Assembly (NCBI RefSeq): GCF_900496995.4
Contig: NC_044010.1
Span: forward strand, 1,302,001 to 1,366,000
Direction of reading: 5' to 3'
Source of the DNA: Aquila chrysaetos chrysaetos
Taxonomy: Eukaryota; Chordata; Aves; Accipitriformes; Accipitridae
Length of the DNA stretch: 64,000 nucleotides
Below are positions 44,306-59,300 of this stretch, piece by piece. The position numbers and the translations under genes are program-made. The notes under the pieces were generated by a model that worked only from the letters and a program-made list of their open reading frames with translations, was not told where the DNA came from and searched no databases. Position 1 is the first letter of the stretch, and the number at the start of each line of letters is the position of its first letter.

Positions 44306-47300
44306 GTACTGTGCTACAGTTGTGATAACTGTAATCAGTCCTTAAACAGTCTTGTCTTACACTGTCTCTGGCTCTTTGCTTCTCCCAAGCCCTTTCTTAG
44401 TTGTTCCTGCCCTGCCAAATTCATACATAGTCAGTCTGAAATGAGTCACTTGCAGAATTTACTGCCTCTCCTGCAGGCTCTACAAAACCTCAGAGTGAGT
44501 GCCTCTCGTTCACTCAAGTGTAAGATTGGCTGGAGCAGCTTAAAGATGATTTGAACAAAGCTGTCTGACCTTGCACTGAAGGTGATTGAGGAACTCCTGT
44601 TTTGTTTTTTGTTTATGGTTTTTTGTTTGTTTTGGTTTTTCTTTTCCTTGCTACCTGAGTTGTGGTGGCTATAATCTCTGTTCAAAGAGTGGCAAGCTGG
44701 GGTGAAATGGAAGGAAACACTGTGGCTAGAATAGAAGGAGGAGAAGGTCTGAGCAAGTCCTTATAAGTTGCAGTAATGATTTCTTTGAGGGGAGAAATAA
44801 TTTGTTGACTGATTCTTCTCAGTTTTCTGTCTTTAAGTTTCAGTTCATGTATGAATTTACAAAAGTTCATACGAAGTTTATGCCCATAAGGCTGGTACCT
44901 TGAGTAGTGGATTTAGTATGTGTTGCAGGCAAAATGGTTGAGAAAAAAGCTTGGAAACTAAGCTTCTCTACCTGCTCATGTCTTGCTAGTTCTTACTACT
45001 TCATTCACATTGTAAAGTGGCAGGCGCTCTCCAGGTTTAATCAGGAAATGGCAGCAGTGACAAGACATGATGAAAACCATCTTCTGATAAAAACAGGTAG
45101 CACTGAACAGTTCTTCCTTTTGTTCTTAGTTGTGTTCATTGGAAGCTTTAAGGGATTGGTTCGATTTCAAACAAAGTTATAACAAAGCCTTTTTCATCAA
45201 TGTTGAGGTTTTTGGAGTTAGAATGAAGACAGTAATATGGTTGTGTTTGGAATGTTAGGTCAAGTTTGTAATCTGTTCTGTTTAATACTGTTTTCACAGT
45301 GTCAATACCAGATGCTTTCAAGGAAAGGCAGGGGAGAGTTTCTGAGAGGAAATTGCAATACTTGTTGATTTTGCTCGGTATCTACAGGTAGCATTTCCAG
45401 ACCTCTGGTAGTGCAGACTGTTGTTGGTCTTACTTGTAAAGCCGTTACTAAATTAGGAAAACCGTGAGTCATTTTCTGTCTTATCTGTGCCTCTGACCTC
45501 CCTTGGACCCAATTACCACAGGCTCGCTAAACAAAGTGTGTGGCAGTATTTCCTTCTGTTAAGGAAAACTGTTAGTCTTAACTGGACAAACAGTGGAGCA
45601 GAAGTAGAGTTGCAAGCAGAGTCTGCAGCTCTACAATTTCAGACCTTCTACAGGTACTTCTCTTTTATGTATTCGGCACATAGCTCATTGAAGTTTGTTT
45701 AAATTCCCTGGTTTTTGGTGTTTGTTTGGGTTTGGTGTGTGTTATGAGGTTTTTTTTTTGTTTTTGTTTTTTTTTTTTTTTTTTTTTGTAGCAGAACAAC
45801 CCCACAAAAACAACCTCAGGCCTCTGAATTTTCACATAACTTGGCAATGTATAAATTTTGGTTTAAGGCTGTATTTGAGCACATGTTTGAGCTTGAGTGG
45901 GCACATCATATAGTAGCTTAGAAGGAATAGCATTCCATAAGGATGCCTATCACTGACCTAGGGTTGCTATAGACTTAGCAGTTTTGCATACTGTTTCCTC
46001 CCCATATTCTCTGGAGGGAAGAGTAACAGCAGGTCTGTGTCAGGCCTCTGTCTTGCCTGTCTGCAGCGGTGCAAATCTGACATGGCTCAATGCTGGAGTC
46101 TTGCTTCCTGAACTTGACAGGCCAAGCAGCACCCCCAAAGCCATCTTGTCATTGCTAATGTTTCTTCCAATGAGACAGCTGGATTAAAGGGAGAAGCTGC
46201 AGCCTCTCTAGCTCTCCTCATGACATCTCAAACTGAATACCTTCTCTAAGTGGTAGCAATCAAATTCTGTTCATCCCAGTATAATTTCAATCCCATATGG
46301 TCATCCTCCAAAGCCTTCTCTTTGCCACTGTAACTCAATTATCCCAGCCTCTGCAGGTGTTCTACAAAGATCTGTTATATACAGCAATTTTTCAGGTCTT
46401 TAAGCCCCAGCATCCTCTGCAAGAAAGCAATTGCCTGGAAGCTAGAGATAGCTCGTAGATGGAGGGGGAATGTGAAGAAGAGAAGGGAATATCAGTGAGA
46501 ATTTTTCAGAAATTTTGGGAAACAATATTCTAGCACATTCATTGCTGTTTTCGTTTACTCCATGAGTAGCTAAACTTTCTCCATTTACTGTCAGGAGGAG
46601 TCCTGTAGCCAGTATACTAGCTTCTTTCAGGTGATAGCATATGTCATTTTTACTGCAGCCTAATGTGACATACTCTGTATATATTGGCTATATAATATAT
46701 ACTAAATACTTTCTCTCTTTAGTTGTTTAAACGCCGAAATGTTGCAACAGCTGAGGAGGAAGCAGAAGAGGAAGTGATGTCGGATGGTGGCTTCCATGAG
46801 GCTCAGATGAACAACATGGAGATGACTTCTGTAAGTGATAAGAAAGGAATACAGTGTTTGCTGAAACTGGGCAGGCCTGTTGTGCAGTGACTTGAGGGGA
46901 ATGGAATTCCAGAAGAATGTGAAGAGTGGCATTCAAAGAGTTTATGGATGGCTCTTAAACACCTGTCTCAGTGAACTGCCCTGAAACAGGTTACATGAGA
47001 AAGAATGTTACCGGTTGAGTGAGTGGTTGCTCAGTGGATATGCTTTCAAGAAAATTAAGTAAAATGTCATTGTTACAGGCAAGCTGATTATTTCTTGGTT
47101 TTGATGTTCACCATTATGGGTGATTTTTTCAACTGTTGCCCAGAGTTGTTGGGGTTTTTTAATCTGAAATTCATAATGCTTGAAATGTGAAAATGCAAAC
47201 CAGGCAATGTGTTACTGCAGTTTACAAAGTAAAAAGGGGCTCAGTGGAAATCCTTGTTAGTGGACTTTCAAGCAGCACCATTTTTAGCTAGGGTGTTGGA

Positions 47301-50300
47301 AACACAGCTGGGCCTAGCTTATCTAGCTGCATGTATCCTTAAACTCCTTTCCAAGCTGGAATTTCATCCTACAGAAAAAACTTTTAGTGGAAATTAGGCT
47401 TTTCTGCTTTCTCCCTGTTGCTTTACCACTTCTTTCTCTCCCTGGAAAGAAAAATGGTAAGGGATTTGGGCTCTAACAGAGAGGTTTAAGGAAAGTGCAG
47501 TCTCACTGAAAAGTCTGACCACTGATCTTCACACTTGTGTCTGCATTCAGAGTATGCCAATGATGTTTTCATAGAATTCAGGCTGGGCTTGGTTTCTGTT
47601 GGTGGTTATACCAGCCTTGAAAATTACTGAGAAACAGAGACATTCCTATAAACAGTGTGATAGATCACTAATAGAATATATTGGTTTACTCTTCAAGATA
47701 GTCTTTAAATGCCAGACAAGTCCTAAATACCATTTAATCATTTGTGTGGAAGCTTACATGAAGTGACTAGATGGTAAAAAGTAAGGAAAGGAGCCTGTCT
47801 AATTGAGATAGATACTACCATTATACAGTTTACTATTTTAAATATCATTAATTTCAGGGTCTTAACAGTTGGAGCTGTTAGCTGTTACAGACAAATCTAC
47901 ACTTAATGATGCTGCTTATGTAGATGTGCATGTATGATGACTCATTTGTTGTCTATAATGGACTTACCTTGGTTTTTACTCAATAAGAGATAAACTTGAT
48001 ACCACTTTAACAAACGTTGTAACCTTTTTACCACTAATCCCAGGTTTTGTTTTCCCTCTTGCTCTCTATCACTCTCATTCTGTCTCCCCCACCTGAATCC
48101 TAGAGTGCAGTCATCACCTCTGATATGATTGAGATGATTTTCTCCAATAGTCCAGAACAGCAGCTTTCAGCCACCCAGAAGTTCCGAAAGCTTCTTTCTA
48201 AAGGTAAGGGCTGAAATTACTTGGAAAAAAATGTAGAAGTGTCCCTGGCATATGTTTTTACTTTGACAGCAATAAAGATTGAGTTTCATACACAGGTTTC
48301 TGGATGAAGCTCTGTTTTGCAAAATGTCAGCAGGTGTATGTAATAGTCACTTCTTTTCTTGAAATCTTTGTAACTACTAAGTGATGCAGATGTGATGTCT
48401 ACTCCTGAATGTAAGTTTAAATATTGTAGGGAGTGTCTCTATGGCTCAAATATGCTGGTATGCCGAAGTTTCTCTGCATGTGTGCATGCCAGAGTGACTT
48501 CACAGAACTGCTGCTCTAAAGTTGGTCTGCCTGAATTACTGAGTGCATTAGTGTTTTGAATCATGTTACCCTCATTACCTCAGAATTCAGGCTGGAGTCT
48601 TCTTATGGTGACAGATAGGCATCCATTGCATTTTAGTAAAGGTAAAGCAGTATTGTAGAAAAAGAACACACTCTCAGAAAAGAGGAGTCAGTATGTCCTT
48701 GGATATTATTTTGAAGCGGTAATTTGAGAATTTCCCTACAAAGAAATGAATGTATCTAACTTTGGTTTTTATTTTAAATAGAACCAAATCCCCCAATAGA
48801 TGAAGTCATAAGCACACCAGGAGTGGTGGCCAGGTTTGTGGAGTTCCTCAAACGAAAAGAAAACTGTACATTACAGGTATACAAATATAAATATATCTAT
48901 GTTCCTATATTATGAAGGCATTTGGTGATGCAAATGAGGTAGAAAAAAATCAGTGATTTTTTAATTAGCTGTACTTCCTCTCTTTTTCTTCACTAGGTTA
49001 AAAAAGTTATTTTATCTTTAGGGTTTCCAGCAAGGCCTCTGAGGACAGGAGAGAGAGAGAGAGAGAGATGTCTGAGTTGCATTGTGTGATTGCTAGGATG
49101 GGCTCTTTACAGTTTGTCATGTAACAAAAACAGAGTTTGAAATTTGGACCTCAACAGATGAAAAGCTATTAAACTAAACTTTAATGTTTGTCTTTTTTGT
49201 GCTAATTGAAGACAGTTTTAAATCTTCAGAATTATGACTTAACTTTAAAAAATTTTAGAATTAGAATCCATAATGATAAACATAGAAACTGTGAAACTTA
49301 CTTGCTTTGGTTTGAAAAACTAAATTGTGTTTGCTACAATGGTGGTTAATTTGTCTTGGACTTGCTTCTTGGAGCTTTGTCTCATTTCCAGCTGTCCTTT
49401 TTTCTGGTCAGAGTTCCTTCTGGGTTAGTAGAAAGTGAAAGAAAACGAATCATTTAGTGAAGAAAAAAAATGTTAACAGGTAACCATTAAATACAATATA
49501 GAGGTTAGAATCAGTGTTCTTTCAAAATGCATAAGGCAACAAGTTTGTTAATGCCATGTGAAATCCAAATTTTGGTGAGTGGAGATATGCACAAAATTGA
49601 TACTTTTTTTCTTACACATTAGGGAAAAGGTTCCATTTATAGGAATTACTTTTCAGATTGATATCCACAGAATTCCAAAGGTCTATTAGCTACCTTTGAG
49701 GAGTCTGTGGACAGTAACTAAGCGTATGTATCAGATTTAAGCCAGTTGGTTTGCAACTGTGGAAAGTTTGTAAGCAATTTGATATTAAAAAAAAAAAAAA
49801 GAATGCCTTTTATTACTTACAGGGCTCTAGCATGGAAGTCTAAGACAGGCACATAAAGGGAAACAAGCTCCTAATATTTGAATAGGAAGGGAAAATAAGG
49901 GTAGAGGATACTTCATCAAATGCAGTTACATCTCTAGTTTAAAAAACTTCAAAAGCAATTGTAGACTGAGTCAAATTCTCATGGCCTTACTTGTGTAACA
50001 TGTATTGATTTTTACACAGAAAGAGCAAAAATCAGTCAAAGTTGAAACTTGCCGAGCTTGTCTTAAAGAGTTTGTAACAAAGCATTGAAAATATAAACTT
50101 GAGTAGAACCTGGTGGCATCCATTAGGAAGCCAAAGGGCAATTTCTAAAATACGGGTAAGAAACCTCTGTGCTTGAAAGATGACTAATAATACTGTATCA
50201 CAAAACACTGGATGATCACTTCAGAGAAGGTATAATTACAGGAAAGCAAGTACATGTTATGTTGGCCTTAAGCTCTGGCCTGAACATTTTGCTTCTAGTT

Positions 50301-53300
50301 CATTAATGATGAGTCTTGCAGTTTTGACATTGTGTGTTTCTGCTTTATTGGAGCCCATGCTCTTTGTATTACAACAATGTATTTTGGAATCATTTATTCT
50401 GATCGCATGTTACCAGGAGATAATTTCTCCTTTAGTTGATCAGGAGGGTAGGATTAATTGTATTTTTAAAACTGAAGTCTTTAATAATTAATAACACTTT
50501 AAAAATTAAAAGCCTTACAAGTCTAGGCTTAATTGTTGAGTTCTTATTTCAGGCCTGTTTCAGGATTCTGTGCATCTCCTTAGCAGAAGTTGCTTTTGTG
50601 ATTAAATCCTAAATATAAGTCTTTGCTGCTCTTAAGAGATAGCTAGGCTTGGAAAGTATATCAGGATTTTAACTGGAAATAAAACTTAATAAATTTTAAT
50701 ATTTAATAAAATTCATTGGTAATGTCAAAATTGGTCATTTATAGCATACAACTTTCTACTTTATTGTTCATTGTTTTTTACCTTTTCATTCAACTTTTAG
50801 CAGTCTTTGTTCACTAGATTCTGAATGTATCTGATAGGATTTAAATTTGCTAGTGTAGTGTAATAATTTTTGGACTGAAAAGCATGCAGAAATCTACCAA
50901 AATCTAGATTTCTAGAATCTATATTTTCTGAGGTCTATATCAGGTAGTGTTGAAATTTGCATTTCAGCTTAAAAAGTTAATGTTTTATCAAGTTAAGATT
51001 AAAATAAAAATAAATTGCAAAAACAGATCAAAAAATACAGATTTTTAATTCAGGATCTCAGTTTTGCTTAAAGTCTTGAATAAAAACATCATACTCTAAT
51101 AACTCTTTGCAGCCATACTGATCACCAGGTGGAGAGGAGTACTTTGCTGTAGTTGCAGAGTTCTACCAGATTGTGATCACAAAGTTGTTTGTGTGGTTTT
51201 TTTTGTTTGTTTTGGTTTTTTTGTTTGTTTGTTTTTTTAAATAGCTTTTATTTCCTTTATATCCATTGAGTTTTGTCCAACAATGTTGACAGTGTCTCTC
51301 TTCGTACATCTTCAGGAATGTCATTGCTGATTCAGTGAATGCAGGTATCAGGTGTCTTGTGGGAAGACTCATTTTTTGTGTATTGGTTTTTAGCCAGTAG
51401 GGAAAGGCAGTAGAACAGACCAAAGGTAACATAATTGCATAACAAAAAATAATATTTGAAAAGCCACAGCAAACCCGATCTTGTTCTCATAAGGAACTTC
51501 TGCAAATTTTGATTTTAAGTGATACCAATAACTCTTAACTCTATGATTCTGATTCTTACTTTGCAAATTGTCTGTGTTAATAATATCTCATGCTTTCCCT
51601 ATGCCAATTCTTTCTGTCTTTAAAAGGCATTTAGTCTTCGTTTTTGGTGTGGCATAGAAGGCTCCTAGTAAACTTTCTTTTTTATTTTGTTTTCCAGTTT
51701 GAGGCAGCGTGGGTGCTGACAAATATTGCCTCGGGAAATTCCCTTCAGACTCGAATAGTGATCCAAGCAGGAGCCGTCCCCATCTTCATAGAGCTGCTTA
51801 GTTCAGAGTTTGAAGATGTACAGGAACAGGTAAAGATTAAGAACGGTGTTGGGTTTTTTGTGTGTGTGGTGGTTGGTGGGGTTGGTTTTTTTTTGTTTGG
51901 TTGGTTTTGGTTTTTTATTTGTTTTGTTTGGGTTGGTTTGTTTTGGTTTTGGTGGTTGGTTTTTTTTTTTTTTTTCTTTCTTTCCCCTGAAAGGAACAAG
52001 GCTATCCTGTAAGAAAGCATTTAGAGGAAATGTAGTGTTTGGCAGTTTTGCACAACAGTTCCTTTCTACCTAGTGTGTGTTAAGATATCTAAGCAAGTAC
52101 TGTATTTTTCTTTTTCTGGAAATTATATATTTAACCACAACCAATGTGGTAATGCATTATGATCTCTAATGGGTTAATGTTTTTCTGTGTATTGAGGAAT
52201 TCAAGAAGTCTTGTTTACAAAATTGCTTTACAGATGGAAAGTTCATGCTTGTTTCTCCTGAAGATAAAGCATGAGTGGAAATTGTAGTTTGTTCTCTACC
52301 TTCCTTACAGAGTAGGTGAATATTCTTTTAAGGCCCAAAGGGATCAGTGCAAAGCAGAGACGAAACATTTGACTCAGTAATTGCCACATGAGGTCCATAA
52401 CTTGTGTTTGAACAAGGATGTATTTCAGACATGTAATCTTGCTTTGAAGACTTAGGGTGATGAAATATTAATCATGTTGACAAATAGAGTTTCAGTTAGG
52501 ATTAAGATTAACTTGAAACCATGCACCTTTACTGTACAAATTTGACTAGCTTTGGGTCCGGGTGTTTGCTTTTGTTTCATTGTCTACTCAATTAGTAAGC
52601 TCTGTTTTTTCCTATAGCTACTTACATAGCTTAAGCTTTTCTTGAGCAAATTAAATTAAGATCTGAATTCTCATTATAAGGCTATTTCTGAGGTGATTGG
52701 TTTGTGTTTTTGGTGACCCTTTTCCGAACGTTTCTTTGTTTCAATATCTTTTTGTGGTGGTGAAATTACAAGCACTGGGTATTCCAGTAGCACTGTTCCA
52801 GCAATGCTGTTTGCAGAGATAGTACCTCATTTTAATTTCTACTTGATACTTTGGTGTCTAAATATCCAAGATGTCTTTGCGGACTCTTTGCCACAGAAGC
52901 TGGCTGTGAGCTCAGGTTAAGCTGATTATCCAATATGATCCATTGTTCTTTTCAGAGTCACTGACTTCCAGGGTTCAGTTCTCCATCCTGTAAGTGACCT
53001 CTATTCTCTGTTCCTAGATGTCTGACCTTGCATTTGGCTGTATTGAGATGCATGATTGGAGAAGTCCCGACTCATAAGCATTGGATCGCTTTGTGTAACT
53101 TGCCTTTCTTTCTTATAGCTGGCTCAGAATGTACCACCTGTACTTAAGGTTGCTTAACATTTTCCACAAGACAGACAGATTTTTATTTTTATTTTCTCAG
53201 TTGCTTATAGCTTTCTAGTTCTTTCACTCTGCAACTTTTCATTTTCAATGGTCTGTCTCAGGATGAATTATTTTTGAAAAGTTTTTTTTAAAAGAAATTG

Positions 53301-56300
53301 AATTCAGGTGCTTGAGAAAATGATACTAAAGGAAATAAGAAATTTTTTTTGTCCATTTTTTTAGCCTCCTTTGAGGAAATGAGTCTGTCTGTTGTTGTAG
53401 AAACTAGAAATGTGATAGGGAGCTTGCCAAAATGGCAGATGAATGCTATGTTCTGCCCATGTGAAAATCCATCCAGACTTAGCTATGTGATGCTTTTTAG
53501 AGTTTGTTGTTTGGGGGTTGAAATTGGTGGCATTACTTTCCAAATTCAGCCATCACTTGTATGGTGCTGTTCCTGCAGAATGATTGATGCTTTGAGTGTG
53601 GTAGGGGCTACTCCAGTTTTTTGCTCCTAATGATCTTCTGTGCAAGAGCTAACTTGTTTTTTTTATTAGGTTGTTGTTACCATCCCTGCTGATGTTCAGA
53701 GAGCAGGTGGGAAGAGCGAACCTGTTTAGAATGAGTTGTGCAGCCTTCAGCCTTAAGATGTGTGAATTAACAGAAGAGCTTAGGGGCCACAGTTAAGTAG
53801 TTTATCTGTCTCCTTCCCCCTCTGCCTCCTAATAAACTGCTGACATGTTAAAGTTCAGACTGCAGGCAGGCAGAGTGGGTTGTAATTACTGCAAAATATT
53901 TTTCTATGCAATTCAGGTGCTGAATCCATGATCCCTCTGTTACCAATAAGTCTCTAAATACTAGTTACAAATTGCTCTGTAGTAAGCTGTGCTAAAGAAG
54001 GAAGATGTACCACTGCGAAGTGTTACCTACACCTTTTCATAGCAGGTTTCTGGGCTGCAGGTGTAGAGATTGCAGCACTGCTCACAGCTGACTTTGGGTT
54101 TGATGCAGGCCAACATGAAAGAAATTCTGTTTTTTCCAACATCTTTAAAAAATACCAAACACTTCACCATAGTATCTATTAAGACAAAAATTAAAAGCAT
54201 TAAGCACTTAAAAGTTAGCTCTCATACTTCTGCATTACAGGATAGCATTAATACACAATTGCATAGTATTTTTCCAGGTGACTCTCATCTCATTCAGTAT
54301 ACGTACAGATTGTTGCCCTGGTAACAAATCGGTGGGTCGTAAAGGAGGCTTTTATTTGTCACACTGTGGCCCTGTTTGTTAAAGTCGGAACACGTTACAG
54401 TGAATGAAGGAGAAAAGGGAAGAGATTCTTATGATTAAGGCAATTGCAGGTTTCTGATATACATTTATCTACTGCCTAGTGTCTGATGCTGGACAATTCG
54501 CTTATATCAGTTTTCAGTAAGTGGATACTAGTTCTGTGTTTTTTGAATGCTCAGTGTGAAATATTTCTATTTCGCTTTGTAGTTGAGGACAACTCGGCAC
54601 TTCTGCAAGTGACTTTTGTAATTAGGTCTGTGTTTTGAGCAGATCTGGTCCTGGACTTCTGAAGCTGGATTCCTGAAACTGGGAGATACTTGGCCATAAT
54701 TTTCTCCTCTGTAAAATGATGATTCTTATCTTCTCTCACAGTAGCACTGTGAAGATTATTATTTGCAAGCAACTCTTGCTACATTTGCAACAAATTACAA
54801 AAATACAGGAAAATACAGAAAATAAAACTACATGTTCAGGGCAGATGGGCCAGAAGCTAGCCCTACAACCATATAGTAAAGGATGAAGAGAAAAAGAAAT
54901 ATTGAAGGCTGTGTTTAGTAAGCCATTCTTTGTGCTAAGTGGGATAGTAATTCTGTCGAAGGAAATGTTAGTGATAATATAATTTTGAATATGTAGCATA
55001 GCATAAACTAAACAAAAAAAAAAAAAAAAAACCAACCCCAAAAATTCTAATTTGATTTACTGGCTAATTGTTATCCACTGTTTTTGTCTTACAGTAAGTC
55101 AGTCTCGCAGACTTATACCATTGAATTTGTCTTATTTCAAACTTCCCTTAGCAGTAGCTCAGGAACAGATACCAGTTTACCTTACCTGATCATGATTTTC
55201 CCAACAGTTATTTTTCATATTTATAAGCTAGTTTTAATCTAATGTGTTGCACTGTTTCTTTTGCATATGCTAGTTTCTGAGTCTAGTGTGATTCTAAATC
55301 AGCGGTTTTATAGAAGTCTGCGTGAGGGAATCTTTATGTTTATTAAGCAATATGTATTTTAATGAAATTATATCTTTTTAGAAGATGTCTTTTTGCAAGA
55401 TCTGTTTCCCATTAAGCTATGCAGGCTGACATTTAATTACCCTACCATCCTTTAACTCTTTCATTGTTTGTATTGTATATCAGTCTTTCTCAGATTGTAT
55501 ATCAGTCTTTCTCTGTGATCAGTGGTCAAATGATTTGGCATCCATTTTTCCCATCAAAGAAACTGAGTTTATTACAGAAGCTACGTGTCCATTATTTGTG
55601 AAAAACGCTTTGGCTACATCTCTCCACCTCTACCAGTTCTGTTTTTGGTGTACTGATTTTTAGATTTAGTCAGTGGCATACGTCCTAGCCTTCTTCCACT
55701 TATCACAGTTTTTTTTCTTCCAAAAGACACCTAGAAATTTAGATATGCCAGCCTGAAATTGTTTATATTGAAGGACTCCAAAGCCCTTTAGACATGCTTA
55801 AGGTTGATCTAGCTTCAGCCGTGTCTTAGCTGCAGTTCTTTTCTGAGTTCCCTTGCTGATGTATTTAAAACCCAGATGTCAACTTGGGTTTCCTTGATGA
55901 ACATTGAATTTCCTTCAAAAACCATGCAAGGCATTACGCTCCCTGTCTGAGATGATTGAGATTGTTTCACAGTGACAGATATGTGTCATTGTGTTCTGTT
56001 GGACAGCCCGTGGCAGGAGAATCCCCAGCTGCCCCGTTCTCCTTTGGGAATGTTTGTGTTTTCAGCTAAAGCAACCAATGTTTTTTTTTTTTCCCCTCAG
56101 TATTTTTCCATTCCTAGTTGTATTGCTGTTCCTTTTGGTAACCATCATTTGTTTGGCACAGGTGACCTGTGAGTCTGGTGTCCAAGTTCTGTTTGGCTTT
56201 TACATCAGCAGTCCCACTAACTAGGTCTTAGTAATCAAAATGTGGAAAAACAGTTGAGGCATGAGTATGAGCTATGTTCTGTGTTAGAGTGGATGAGGTG

Positions 56301-59300
56301 CGAGAAATAAGGAGCTATGACCACCCCAGCCACTGAAAGAAAGGTGTTTTCTGTGTTGGGGCGTAGTAGAAGTCATCTCCTAGGAATGTGGCCTTACGAT
56401 ATCCTTCCTTGTGTCCACTTATCCAATCACACTTGTATGCAAGCTCATCTTCAGTGTCTTCATCCCAGCATTAGATCCATTTCCCAGGTCAGCAACCAAA
56501 AGTAGAGAAGGTGTTGATTCTCACTTCATAATACTTCTTCTCCACCAAGAGGCACAGACTCTACGCGCTGTTGGTGGTTGGTTTAGCACTTGGTTTAAAT
56601 ATCCAAAGCCCTAATGAAATAATGCCTGAGAGCCTTCAGAATCCAGGGGAAAGTGGAGGGTTGTCAGAATGCACACAGATTATTCACAGAAGGCACCATA
56701 TGGCTCAAAAGTACTCTACAAAACTTGCACTTTACTGTTATTGACTGCTGAAGTTGTTCAGCACTGCAGGAAAAAAACACTGGAGTTTAATAATGAGAAA
56801 AATAAACTGGAGACCTGCAACAATCCCTACTCCACTATTAGCCATAAATGGAAATTTATACAGGTGTATAAAAATAGAAGCTGCAATTGACAACGCAGCA
56901 TTAGCGTTTTCAGTTCACACACAACTTTGCTACCTAAGATGTTGGTTAAAAAGTCAGACTACAAATCTTAAAATTACAGATTCTTTTCATCTTCAGGTCT
57001 GAATGTAGATATTGAAAGTACTGAAATAGAATTTTTTTGAGAGTAAAATTTTTTTTTAATTTAATAAACTCTGAAACTTAATGGAATTAAATATCCTTTT
57101 ACCTCTGCAACTATCCAGAAAAGAAGATAAAAACATTTGGGATGTATAGAATGAAGCCAAAATGTTCTGGCAAGAAAGCCATTTGCATCTTGAGGAGTGC
57201 ACAAAAGCAGCAGTGGAAATCATTGAACATTATTCAGACAAACAGACCCTGAAGACACTTGTCATTGTTCACATGTCGTCTGTGGGAACCATGACAGAGC
57301 TTTGTATTTATAGCAGTGTCTGATGAGAAGAGTTTAAATGAGCTTGACTTATGTTCCTTGCTTATCTGAAGAGCTGAAGTAACTCCTTAAGGAAAGACAT
57401 CTTCCTTTTTGAATAAAACCTTCCATATTTTTCTAAAGCTATTTCAATTTCTTAGCATCTTGTGTACTATCAGTCATTATCACTAGAAGGATTTCTTGCA
57501 ACATCCTCTCTTACCCCAGGTCCTGTGATATCAGGCTACTTGGCCAGAATTCTCTTGCCATAAAAAAATCAAGAGTGGGAAAACAGTAGAGATGCTATTT
57601 GACTTCTCTGGTCAGACTTTTTGATGTGAGATTTGCTGTTGCAAAACCAGTCTGTCATTCAGGGTCAGAATGGATTCTTGGATTAAGTGATTATCACTGC
57701 TGTCAACCCTAAAAATAGATATTGCTATAATGGCAGAAACAAAGTCCACAGACAAGTGAAATACGGCTTCCAGAGGTGTTATAATGTGTGTAAGGGTGTC
57801 CAGGCAAGGAGATGGTATCTTCATACAAAATTACCCACATGTTCAATAAAAGGAAATTATTGCAAAGTCGATTTCACCCCTAAACATTTTTAGAAGATCC
57901 ACAAGTTTATTTAGAACCAGCTGAAATCTTTGATTCATTCTTCGGGCTTCTCATTGCTGCAGAAATACAAGCATTGCAGTGAGCAATGAGTGTGGCTTCT
58001 TACAGTTCTAATACAAATGACATTTTGCAGGAGGTGGCATTTGTTGTCTCTTAAGCAAAATTTTTCCAGTAGCTGCCTTCTCCATCTTAAGTCCATGAGG
58101 CTGCCAGACCCAAGGTTATACTTTTATTTCAGACAAACTGTTGTCATAACATAATAATAAAATAATAAGGATTGGTATGAAAAATAACTTTTCACGATGA
58201 AGATCAGTTTTGGGGGGACATTGTGTAGTAATGGCTGTGCTGTTTCACAGCAAAGGTCAGTATAGCCTGGTGCCGTGTCTCTGACTGGCTGACAGCAGAA
58301 GCGTGAAAAACAGTAGGAGAACAAAACACACTAATCCTTCCCCAGAATAGTCCCCTAGTCTCTTAACAACTTGCAGTTTAGGGACTTCCGATTGATCTAT
58401 CTATGGGGTGTTATTGGTAATACTGGTACAGAGGAGGAGCCTTTTTATTTTGTATTTAGCAAGCTGACATCCGTATCTACATTTTGTATCTACATCTGGT
58501 TTTAGCTGTATTAATTTTGCAGGATTTGCTAGTGGTTTTGGGCCTCTAGAGTGGTTGGAGTCTGATTTTTAAAGTGGCATCTTTTTGTCACCATTTAAAA
58601 ACATGTTACAGTAGAAATCTGATGCAACAAATCAATTGACATCGTATCGATAATGAATAAATAAGTTTATTTCAGATTATCCAAGAATTTCCTTTAGGTA
58701 ACAAATTTGGCTTATTCTGTCAATTTTTTTAGAGGAGCAATTTATTTCAAGTTGAGATACGGAGAGAAAAACATGCTTGTTTTGTCTGGGGAACTTAGGT
58801 ATGTTCAGTTGGAGAAATAGTTATGCACTGTAACACATTTTACTGCAAATAAATACATTGTCTTCAACTGAAGAGAAACGTGGGGAAGACATTCAGCTGC
58901 TGTCCATGATAAATAGGATTGCTTTTGTCCTCTATGTGCACTACTGGAAGTATTTCCAGTGGTTGTGTAGACATTATACGGGTCTTACCAAATAAGCAGA
59001 TATATGTATCTATTTGGTGTGAACTTGGTCCTCTGCTAACTTGAAATAAATAACAAATGAGAGTTTCATACACTTTCTTGGTTACAAAGTATCATCTGTA
59101 AATCGCATGGAAGTCATAAAATGGCTTTTATACTTCATATAGGCTACTTTTAATTTTTTTCAGTTAAAACTCTCTTACTAGTGGACAGTGATATCAAAAA
59201 CACCACTTAAACCAAAAGTATAAATCAAAACCAATTAAATCTTTTATTCTCATCATATTACAGAAGATGGATTTCGTGCTTCCTTAATTATCTTCTGGTA

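Noticed and set aside
47545-47640. Possible C/D snoRNA in a KPNA1 intron (ATGATGT ... CTGA)
   Set aside because: The C box is imperfect, the terminal stem is absent and no D'/C' pair is evident.
51698-52012. ARM2 exon continuing into the intron as a longer coding region
   Set aside because: The donor GAACAG|GTAAAG and the homology to the next exon (AVWALGN) fix the junction. The extension is low-complexity G/T sequence.
57145-57330. Plus-strand 58-codon frame ([20 protein letters not shown]...)
   Set aside because: It looks slightly protein-like but is short, lacks splice sites and matches no family I know. It may be a repeat relic.
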